Shown piece by piece: positions 34,191 through 40,513 of a stretch of 44,052 bases of DNA. This DNA is from an uncultured Prevotellaceae bacterium (GTDB taxonomy: Bacteria > Bacteroidota > Bacteroidia > Bacteroidales > Muribaculaceae). Under the pieces are notes generated by a model. It saw nothing but the letters and a program-made list of their open reading frames with translations, had not been told where the DNA came from and made no database searches. Numbering within the stretch: position 1 is the stretch's first letter; each line of letters begins with the position of its first letter. Location of the stretch: the NCBI GenBank assembly GCA_900318535.1, contig ONKU01000021.1:1-44052 (forward strand), in the 5' to 3' direction. A program made the position numbers and the translations under genes.

Positions 34191-34817
34191 ATGGACTTGA
34201 TTAAAGTTGCTGAACAGGCATTTGCTACGAACAAGCAGCACCCGCAGTTTTTCCCGGGTGACACAATCACGGTAGCATACCGCATCAAGGAGGGTAACAA
34301 GGAGCGTATCCAGATGTACCGTGGTGTGGTGATTAAGATCAATGGCGAGGGTGAGAAGAAGCGTTTCACCGTGCGCAAGATTAGTGACAACATCGGCGTT
34401 GAGCGTATTTTCCCGCTCGAGTCTCCGTTTATCGACAGCATTACCATCAACAAGCATGGTAAGGTGCGTCGTGCTAAGCTGCGAGGCACACTATCAGCGC
34501 TTCGGCCCTGTCTTTTTTCAATGGAAAAGCAACAACTGGATAACCGTCAACAGCCGGGTGGCGCAAAAAAGGCACTGGAGGCTGTCAAGCAGTGGCTCAG
34601 CCGCTTATCGTTCCGAACCGGGGTGATTGTGCTGTCATTGTGTGTGCTGTGCTATATTTTCTCATTTGCGCAAATGGCATTGCCGATCAGTGCCAAGGCC
34701 AAGGGTATCCTGTGGGTGGTTTTCTTCGGTCTGGCCAAGACTTTCCAATATGGCGGCCTAACAATTCTGGGCGTTGAGGGGTGGAAGCGGCTTAAGGCCC
34801 GCTTCAAGCGTCAGTGA
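34191..34817 (+). CDS. rplS: ribosomal protein L19 fused in frame to a small membrane protein
   Basis: Residues 1-97 are L19 (MDLIKVAEQAFATNKQHPQF, YRGVVIKINGEGEKKRFTVR, ERIFPLESPFIDSI, GKVRRAKL). L19 normally continues KLYYLRxLxGKxARIxE and stops near residue 115; here KL is followed by a 13-residue linker (RGTLSALRPCLFS) and then, at Met111 (34521), a 98-residue protein that looks like an independent gene: a Lys/Gln-rich start, SFRTGVIVLSLCVLCYIFSF and a second membrane span, ending WKRLKARFKRQ. L19 sits at the 30S-50S interface, so loss of its C-terminus is striking. A deletion fusing two neighbouring genes, or an assembly artefact, is likely. The start at 34191 is preferred over 34140 from homology. 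Confidence 0.75.
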   Translation: MDLIKVAEQAFATNKQHPQFFPGDTITVAYRIKEGNKERIQMYRGVVIKINGEGEKKRFTVRKISDNIGVERIFPLESPFIDSITINKHGKVRRAKLRGTLSALRPCLFSMEKQQLDNRQQPGGAKKALEAVKQWLSRLSFRTGVIVLSLCVLCYIFSFAQMALPISAKAKGILWVVFFGLAKTFQYGGLTILGVEGWKRLKARFKRQ

Positions 34818-36764
34818 CTATTTGATTGTTCTCATCAGGCGCAGCGAGTTGAGCACACACAGCAGCGCCACGCCCACATCGGCAAACACGGCTTCCCACA
34901 TGTTGGCGATGCCGACAACACCCAAAACCATTACAAGCACTTTTACTCCAATGGCGAACGCGATGTTCTGCCTGACGATGCTGCGTGTGCGGTGTCCCAG
35001 TTTCACGGCATCGGCCACTCGTGAGGGCTGGTCGGTCTGGATAATCACGTCGGCGGTCTCGATGGCCATGTCACTGCCCAGGGCACCCATGGCGATGCCC
35101 ACGTCGCTCAATGCCAGCACCGGAGCATCGTTGATGCCGTCGCCCACAAAGGCCACTTGATGGCCCTCTTCTTCCTGTAGTTGCCGGATGTGTTCGACCT
35201 TACCCTGCGGCAGCAGATCGCCATACGCCTGAGTTATGCCCAGCTGGCGTGCCACGTCGTCGACCATGCTCTGCCTGTCTCCCGACAGCATCACTGTGGC
35301 GATGCCCATGTCGTCCAGGGCTTCGATGGCGCGGGCGGCATCCTCTTTAGGCTTGTCGTTGAGAAGGATGTGTCCTGCATATTGCCCGCAGATGGCCACG
35401 ACGACCATGGTGCCGCTGATACCGCGCAAAGTGGCTGGGAATGCGACACCCTCGCGTTCCAGCAGGCGGGTGGTGCCCACAAGCCACGTCTGGCCCTCGA
35501 CAAGGGCGCTCATGCCATAGCCCGCGATGTTCTTTACGTCGGTCACGGGTGTGTCGCCGGGTTTGCAGTAGTCGTTGATGGCCCGGGCGATGGGGTGTGG
35601 GCTGTGCTGCTCGATATTGGCGACTGTCGCTGCCTGTTCATGTGTCAAGCCTTCCACGTGGGTCACTGAGAACTCTCCCGTTGTCAAGGTTCCCGTTTTG
35701 TCCATAACCACCGTGTCTACGCCTGCGAGGGCATCCAGGTAATTGCTGCCCTTGAACAGGATGCCGCGGCGTGAGGCGGCACCGATGCCTGCAAAATAAC
35801 TCAGCGGGATGCTGATGACCAGGGCACACGGACAGGAAATGACCAGGAAAATGAGCGCGCGGTGCAGCCACTGCTGGAAGTCATAGGAGAATGACGCAGG
35901 CGCAAGCAGCGAAAAGAGCCAGGGTAGGGCAACTACCAGCACGGCGAGCCCAACGACAACGGGGGTGTAAACCTTGGCAAAACGGCGGATGAACAGTTCG
36001 GCGGGTGCCTTGCGTTCGCTGGCTTCCTCAACCATCGTCAACACACGCGAAACAGCGCTCTCGCTTGAGGGGCGTGTGACGGTCAATCGGACGGTGCTCT
36101 CGCTGGCGATCATGCCAGCCAGCACTTCGTCACCGCTCTCGATGATGCGTGGCAAACTCTCACCGGTTAATGCAGCCGTGTCAAAAGCTGCTGCTGATTC
36201 TGTCAGTCTGCCGTCAACGGGTACACGTTCGCCAGCTTTCACTTCAATGAGGTCGCCTACAGTGACTTCATCGGGAGTAACCGTTAAGCGCTGGCCGTCA
36301 CGGATGATGACTGCTTGGTCTGGGCGTAAGGCGATGAGTGATTTGATGTTGCCTCTGGCTCGGTTCACGGCGCGGTCCTGCAGGGCCTCGCCGATACAGT
36401 ACAATGCCATCACGGCGACAGCTTCAGGATATTCGCCGATGGCAAAGGCGCCAAGGCTTGCAACGGTCATCAACAGGAATTCGCTGAAAAAGTCACCTTC
36501 TCGCGCCTCCTCAATGGCTTCTCGCAACACGCCCAGCCCCGTAGGCAACCAAGCCAAGGCATACCAGGCCAGTTTTACCCATCCGTTCCTGAACAAACTG
36601 ATGTCCATTGTGCCCATGATGATGCCTGCTACAAGCATCGTCAGTGATAAAGCCGGTTTCCACCAGTTCATTTCCTCTTCCTCGTGGTGGTCGTGTCCCT
36701 GCTCACAACAGCAACTGCAGCCGTGGCTGTGGCAATGTTCTTCGTGCTCGTTATGATGTGCCAT
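34818..36764 (-). CDS. P-type ATPase exporting zinc/cadmium-type metals
   Basis: A P1B-type pump that expels divalent metals across the inner membrane. The start at 36764 gives 648 residues beginning with a His/Cys-rich stretch (HHNEHEEHCHSHGCSCCCEQ) instead of an HMA domain. Motifs: TGES (200-203), CPC (311-313, in VISCPCALVIS), phosphorylated Asp355 in DKTGTLT, SPHPIARAI, and GDGINDAPVLALSDVGIAMG. Lys in QNIAFAIGVKVLV and Asp in FADVGVALLCVLNSLRL fit the Zn/Cd/Pb subgroup. Its stop directly abuts the stop of the convergent rplS fusion gene. Confidence 0.93.
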   Translation of the reverse strand: MAHHNEHEEHCHSHGCSCCCEQGHDHHEEEEMNWWKPALSLTMLVAGIIMGTMDISLFRNGWVKLAWYALAWLPTGLGVLREAIEEAREGDFFSEFLLMTVASLGAFAIGEYPEAVAVMALYCIGEALQDRAVNRARGNIKSLIALRPDQAVIIRDGQRLTVTPDEVTVGDLIEVKAGERVPVDGRLTESAAAFDTAALTGESLPRIIESGDEVLAGMIASESTVRLTVTRPSSESAVSRVLTMVEEASERKAPAELFIRRFAKVYTPVVVGLAVLVVALPWLFSLLAPASFSYDFQQWLHRALIFLVISCPCALVISIPLSYFAGIGAASRRGILFKGSNYLDALAGVDTVVMDKTGTLTTGEFSVTHVEGLTHEQAATVANIEQHSPHPIARAINDYCKPGDTPVTDVKNIAGYGMSALVEGQTWLVGTTRLLEREGVAFPATLRGISGTMVVVAICGQYAGHILLNDKPKEDAARAIEALDDMGIATVMLSGDRQSMVDDVARQLGITQAYGDLLPQGKVEHIRQLQEEEGHQVAFVGDGINDAPVLALSDVGIAMGALGSDMAIETADVIIQTDQPSRVADAVKLGHRTRSIVRQNIAFAIGVKVLVMVLGVVGIANMWEAVFADVGVALLCVLNSLRLMRTIK

Positions 36765-36795
36765 AGTGATCTCTCCTTTGTTGTTATTGTGGCAG

Positions 36796-36803
36796 CAAAG
36801 GTA
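36796..36803 (-). promoter_or_regulatory. promoter -7 element for the P-type ATPase gene
   Basis: TACCTTTG on the - strand lies 31 bases before the chosen ATG at 36764. The in-frame ATG at 36806 would lie upstream of the promoter, so it is rejected. Confidence 0.6.
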
Positions 36804-36834
36804 CATACAATTCGGTGCAACCGGGTTGCAAAGA

Positions 36835-37815
36835 TCAGTACAGGAGGCGGGCGATACGGGCTGAGCCGCGTTTGCCGGCAGCGATGCGGGAGAACAGGCG
36901 GCGGGTTATGGGGGCGACGATCCAGCGCCACTGGCGGCTGTTGCCATAGGTGTCGTGCAGTGCGGTGTAGGCTTTCTGGCACAGTGGCTTAGCCAATTCT
37001 GGCTGCCCTTCTCGTTCATATTGCGCGGCAAGCACCATTCGGCGGTATTCCAGTAACCGCTCAAAGCGCTTTTTGTGCTTGGCCTTAAGTTGGGAGCAAC
37101 GCACCTCGTTTTTCATGATGTCGATGACGTATTCCCACTCACCGTGACGGCTGTGGAACTCAGTGCCGGTGATGGAGTCGGCACCGTTGTGGTTGATGGT
37201 GACGCGTGACTTGCCGCCCATGTAGGCCACATGAGGGTTGGCGAGCAAGAGCCTCAGTCCCACTTCCCAGTCGTTCCAACGCGGGAGGTCGATGTTCCAG
37301 CCGTCGGTAGAGGCAAAGAACTCCCGTCTCACTGCATAGCGCTGGGTTGCCAGTTGTCCGTGCAGGATGTGGTTGGCAAACAGGTCACCGCGGTGGAACG
37401 GAGCTTGACGAGAACTGCCGTCAGGGAAAACGAGTGTCGAACGGGCACTGATCAGGTCCAGAGCTTTACCTTTGCGCTGGGCCCGTTCAATCATCTTGAC
37501 ATAGGATGCCACCAGCCCTTCTTCCATCAGGTCGTCACTGTCAAAAAACAGCACCCATTCGCCTGTTGCCTGCTCGAAACCGCGGTTTCGAGCAGCTCCG
37601 GCGGTGTGGTGCCCTTCACGGGTGACGACGATATTGAAGTCACCGCTCTGGTGTGCCTGCTTGAACTCCTCCAGCACCTGTAGTGAACCGTCAGTGCTGT
37701 CGTTGTCCACCAGTACCACCTGCAGCGGGCGATGGCTCTGGGCTAGCACGCTATCAAGTGTTGCACCAACGACTGCGGCACGGTTATACACGGGTATGAT
37801 GACAGTTATCTCCAT
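36835..37815 (-). CDS. family 2 glycosyltransferase
   Basis: GT2 enzymes move a sugar from a nucleotide donor, usually in envelope or capsule glycan synthesis. The start at 37815 (MEITVIIPVYNRAAVV) gives 326 residues; upstream in-frame codons overlap the promoter. It has the GT-A fold features VDNDSTDGSLQVLEEF and FFDSDDLMEEG with the DxD-type motif DSDD (92-95), then AAGAARNRGF-like TAGAARNRGFEQATGEW. The C-terminal part is basic. It diverges from a GT4-type gene, so both may serve one glycan. Donor and acceptor are unknown. Confidence 0.9.
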   Translation of the reverse strand: MEITVIIPVYNRAAVVGATLDSVLAQSHRPLQVVLVDNDSTDGSLQVLEEFKQAHQSGDFNIVVTREGHHTAGAARNRGFEQATGEWVLFFDSDDLMEEGLVASYVKMIERAQRKGKALDLISARSTLVFPDGSSRQAPFHRGDLFANHILHGQLATQRYAVRREFFASTDGWNIDLPRWNDWEVGLRLLLANPHVAYMGGKSRVTINHNGADSITGTEFHSRHGEWEYVIDIMKNEVRCSQLKAKHKKRFERLLEYRRMVLAAQYEREGQPELAKPLCQKAYTALHDTYGNSRQWRWIVAPITRRLFSRIAAGKRGSARIARLLY

Positions 37816-37837
37816 GCGATGGCTTTCTAAATTGGGG

Positions 37838-37868
37838 TAAAGGTACTGCTTTTTTATATAAGGTGCAA
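37838..37868 (-). promoter_or_regulatory. promoter for the GT2 gene
   Basis: On the - strand, TTG (37868-37866), 20 bases, then TACCTTTA (37845-37838) match the -33 and -7 elements with one change at the last -7 base. It lies 22 bases before the ATG. Confidence 0.55.
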
Positions 37869-37871
37869 AAA

Positions 37872-37885
37872 TTGCTCTAATTTTG
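37872..37885 (+). repeat. first copy of a TTGCTCTAATTTTG repeat
   Basis: Identical to 37942-37955, 70 bases downstream. This copy includes a TAATTTTG -7-like box but has no TTG at the right distance and overlaps dispersed repeat copy C. Confidence 0.7.
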
Positions 37886-37905
37886 GATAAATCAGGCTGC
37901 GTTTC
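37882..37905 (-). repeat. dispersed repeat copy C
   Basis: The reverse complement (GAAACGCAGCC ... ATTTATCCAAA) matches repeat copy A at 23407-23433 over 24 bases with four mismatches. A more degenerate relative is visible at 40315-40344 in the + orientation. Confidence 0.6.
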
Positions 37906-37907
37906 GG

Positions 37908-37933
37908 AAAAGCTCAAATATTATTTGGCTTTT
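37908..37933. other. near-perfect inverted repeat in the glycosyltransferase promoter region
   Basis: AAAAGCTCAAATA (37908-37920) and TATTTGGCTTTT (37922-37933) are complementary with one extra base. The right arm contains the TTTG used as -33 element for the GT4 gene, so a cruciform or a dimeric regulator here would affect that promoter. Confidence 0.55.
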
Positions 37934-37955
37934 CTCTCAACTTGCTCTAATTTTG
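37924..37955 (+). promoter_or_regulatory. promoter for the GT4-type gene
   Basis: TTTG (37924-37927), 20 bases, TAATTTTG (37948-37955) match both promoter elements. The ATG is only 8 bases past the -7 box, so the mRNA is predicted to be almost leaderless. Confidence 0.65.
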
Positions 37956-37963
37956 CATCCGCT

Positions 37964-39079
37964 ATGAAAATACTCTTTGCTGGAGACGCCAGTAATATGC
38001 ACAACTGCCTTGCCCAGGAGCTGCGGCGCATGGGGCACGAGGCAACGGTGGCATCCGACGGTTCGCGCTGGATGGACACCCACCGGGACATTAACCTGAA
38101 ACGTGAGCCCGGCTTGCTCGGAGCGCTGCGTTACCTCTTCGATATCAAACGTGCATTACCCTTGATGACGGGTTATGACATTGTACAGATTGCGTCACCC
38201 ATATTCTTGAGATTGAAACCTCATCGTGTCGCTAAGGTGTTTGACTACCTCAAGGCTCATAACAGCCATGTCGTTTTGTCGGCACTCGCTACCGATGTCG
38301 TTTACTATGATGCATGCCATGATGGGCACACCTTCCGTTACAATGACTACATGCTCGGTGATGAGCCTTCCCCCTACGTAAACTCGGCCGAGTATGTTGC
38401 CCAACAGCAGGATAATTGGCGCCAGCCGTTCATGCGTCAACACAGTGACCATATCCTTGGCGCTATTGACGGGGTGGTGGCTTGCCTGTATGAATACTAT
38501 GCCGCCTACCAACCCAAATTTGGCGACCGTGTGGCCTATGCAGGCCTTCCCATTGATACCGAGTCGCTGACGTTTCGCCCGCTGGACAAAGCGCCCGAAA
38601 AGGTCCGGCTGTTCATCGGTATCCAGCGCGACCGCCATGTTGTTAAAGGCACCGATCGCTTACTGGCCGCCATGAAACGTGTCCATGACCGCTACCCGGG
38701 CATTACCGAGCTTGAGGTGGTTGAGAATTTGCCCTATGCCGAATACACGCGCCGGATGCGCGACTCACATGTGATTCTTGACCAGCTCTATAGCTATACG
38801 CCCGCGACCAATGCGCTCATAGCGATGGCTCAGGGACTGGTGGCAGTATCTGGTGCCGAACCTGAGTATTACGACTTTATTGGAGAGACCGTCAATAAAC
38901 CGATTGTCAATGTCTCGCCGCTTGTCGAGGGCGACATCGATGCCAAGCTGTCGTGGCTTGTCGAACATCGCGACCAATTGCCGCAGATGGCCCGTGCCAG
39001 CCGTGCGTTTGTCGAGAAACACAATGCGGCGGCTGTCGTGGCACAGCGGTATCTCGATTTTTGGAACGGCTTGATGTAG
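37964..39079 (+). CDS. GT4-like glycosyltransferase
   Basis: The start at 37964 (MKILFAGDASNMHNCLAQEL) gives 371 residues with a GT-B opening, a Gly/Asp strand and helix that matches glycosyltransferase family 4-type enzymes. The second half has RLFIGIQRDRHVVKGTDRLL, where a Lys-Gly pair contacts the donor phosphate in such enzymes, and HVILDQLYSYTPATNALIAMAQGLVAVSGAEPEY, resembling the donor-binding EX7E region. It diverges from the GT2 gene; both likely build a surface glycan. The substrate is unknown. Confidence 0.85.
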   Translation: MKILFAGDASNMHNCLAQELRRMGHEATVASDGSRWMDTHRDINLKREPGLLGALRYLFDIKRALPLMTGYDIVQIASPIFLRLKPHRVAKVFDYLKAHNSHVVLSALATDVVYYDACHDGHTFRYNDYMLGDEPSPYVNSAEYVAQQQDNWRQPFMRQHSDHILGAIDGVVACLYEYYAAYQPKFGDRVAYAGLPIDTESLTFRPLDKAPEKVRLFIGIQRDRHVVKGTDRLLAAMKRVHDRYPGITELEVVENLPYAEYTRRMRDSHVILDQLYSYTPATNALIAMAQGLVAVSGAEPEYYDFIGETVNKPIVNVSPLVEGDIDAKLSWLVEHRDQLPQMARASRAFVEKHNAAAVVAQRYLDFWNGLM

Positions 39080-39097
39080 GCCGAATAATAGCAAACG

Positions 39098-39134
39098 AAG
39101 GGGGAAACGGTCAGTAGCCGTCTCCCCCTTTTTA
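39098..39134. terminator. terminator between the GT4 and TlpA-like genes
   Basis: AAGGGGGAAACGG (39098-39110) and CCGTCTCCCCCTT (39118-39130) pair over 13 bases with one mismatch, followed by TTTAT on the + strand. It separates convergent genes and may act in both directions. Confidence 0.85.
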
Positions 39135-39151
39135 TCGGAATGATTACTCAA

Positions 39152-40234
39152 TCAGAAATATTTGCCCACTGCAGCCTTGAGGCGCGTAGCGTCTTCGACA
39201 CGTTCCACGATTTCACTGTTCTTGATGATGAACGTGGTGGGAATGCCGGTGACATTGTAGGCTCCGATATTCTGTGAATTGATGCTCATGGGATCAAAGA
39301 CGGTGATCCACGGCAGATTCTGGGCCGCACGGCGCCAAGCCACATTGTCCTGGTCAACACTGATCTGGTAGATCTGCAATCCGCGATTGTGGTATTGCTG
39401 GTAGATGTCGTTGAGCAGTTTGTTGAGTTGCGGCGAGATTTCGGTGGTGTAGGCGGTGAAATCGAGCAGCACGATGTGGTTAGCGGCAGCAGTGCCTGAC
39501 AAGGTCTGCTCCTTGCCGTTATTGTCCTGGAGCTTGATGTCGATGAGCGAGGCATAGTCGGCATACACGGTATCGTTTGCCGCACTCATGGCACGACGAC
39601 GGCGCTGACCGTCCAGCAACACGTTAACCAGATAGTTGGTGCGGGGGTCATCGGGGCGGAACGAGTTGAAAGAGTTGGCCACGGCGCCGATAATGCGCAG
39701 GTCATTGTCATTCAACGGGTCAAACAGCGGTTTGCCGTCAATGTACTTGTTGATGACATAGTAGGCTACGATACCGCTCGGGTCAGCGACGATTTGGCGT
39801 GCCAGCTTGTCCTTCCATGCCTGCAGGTCGGCCGCAGTGCCCTTGCCACCGGCAAACTTCATTGCCTCCTTGTCAATCTTCATCACCTGCTCGGCATGCT
39901 CGCTGCCTGCGATGGTGTAGTCCGCAGCCAGGTGCGGCAGTTTGGCGGTAATGGTGATGTGGTCGAGGCTGTCGATGGGGAAACAGATGGATTGGTCTCC
40001 CAGTCGCAACTGATAGATATTGGGGACCTCGGGGGCGGGAGCGCTGACGCTGAACTTGCCGTTGTTGCCCACCTTGACACTGTCAACAATGAGCCACTCG
40101 CCATTGCTCGACTGCTCGAGAACGAGTGTTGTGGTGTCACTGGCACCCTCGATGGTGCCGTCGATATGGAACTTGTTACCGTCACAGGCGGTCAGTGCCG
40201 CAAGGACTGTCATCATCAGTAAGAATTTCTTCAT
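39152..40234 (-). CDS. TlpA-like thioredoxin-fold lipoprotein without redox cysteines
   Basis: The start at 40234 (MKKFLLMMTVLAALTAC, lipidated Cys17) gives 360 residues; upstream codons overlap the promoter and do not form a signal. The N-terminal half resembles DUF4369 (FHIDGTIEGASDTTTLVLEQ); the C-terminal half is a thioredoxin fold (HIVLLDFTAYTTEISPQ, ISVDQDNVAWRRAAQ, NVTGIPTTFIIKN with its cis-Pro). Where WCxxC is expected there is YTTEI (262-266), so no disulfide chemistry is possible. A binding or sensing role is more likely than redox activity. Confidence 0.88.
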   Translation of the reverse strand: MKKFLLMMTVLAALTACDGNKFHIDGTIEGASDTTTLVLEQSSNGEWLIVDSVKVGNNGKFSVSAPAPEVPNIYQLRLGDQSICFPIDSLDHITITAKLPHLAADYTIAGSEHAEQVMKIDKEAMKFAGGKGTAADLQAWKDKLARQIVADPSGIVAYYVINKYIDGKPLFDPLNDNDLRIIGAVANSFNSFRPDDPRTNYLVNVLLDGQRRRRAMSAANDTVYADYASLIDIKLQDNNGKEQTLSGTAAANHIVLLDFTAYTTEISPQLNKLLNDIYQQYHNRGLQIYQISVDQDNVAWRRAAQNLPWITVFDPMSINSQNIGAYNVTGIPTTFIIKNSEIVERVEDATRLKAAVGKYF

Positions 40235-40261
40235 GTCTTGTAGTTGATTATAAAAACGGTG

Positions 40262-40291
40262 CGAAATTACACTTTTTTCCCCGCCTGACAA
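40262..40291 (-). promoter_or_regulatory. promoter for the TlpA-like gene
   Basis: On the - strand, TTG (40291-40289), 19 bases, then TAATTTCG (40269-40262) match the two promoter elements with one change in the -7 box. The gene starts 27 bases downstream. Confidence 0.55.
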
Positions 40292-40340
40292 AATCTGGTC
40301 TTCAGTTTCTGGCAGGATAAGGCTGCAGCAGGTTTCGGCA

Positions 40341-40373
40341 AAAGAAAAAGACCCGCCGTCACGGCGAGTCTTT
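40341..40373 (-). terminator. terminator hairpin downstream of the amylase gene
   Basis: AAAGACTCGCCG, loop TGA, CGGCGGGTCTTT on the - strand pair over 12 bases (one G-T), then T-rich sequence. It lies 141 bases past the amylase stop and could instead end a short RNA begun at the -7 box at 40428-40435. Confidence 0.8.
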
Positions 40374-40421
40374 ATTCCCAAAAAGCTTTACCTTATGAAA
40401 AAAATTATTACCTTCAAATTA
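40345..40421 (-). ncRNA. candidate small RNA between a -7 box and a terminator
   Basis: TACTTTTG on the - strand at 40435-40428 fits TAnnTTTG; transcription would begin near 40421 and stop at the hairpin at 40373-40347, giving an RNA of about 75 bases with an AU-rich 5' half. No coding frame of note lies in it and no TTG sits at the ideal -33 distance (one is 22 bases away). No known RNA family was recognised. Confidence 0.3.
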
Positions 40422-40513
40422 TCGGTGCAAAAGTACTGCCAAATGAATTCACAGCACCAATGATTTTCATTAAAAAAGGTTAAATCTGCCTATTGGGTAA
40501 TATATAACAGTGT

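Noticed and set aside
34482-34520. Simple single-base frameshift hiding a normal L19 tail
   Set aside because: The other frames here give at most QRFG-like residues, not the YYLR...GK.ARI tail, so one indel cannot restore L19.
40396-40464. Short + strand open frame starting MKKIITFKLS (22 codons) near the TlpA/amylase gap
   Set aside because: It is short, antisense to the candidate small RNA, lacks a promoter in front and has no recognisable product; not called as a gene.
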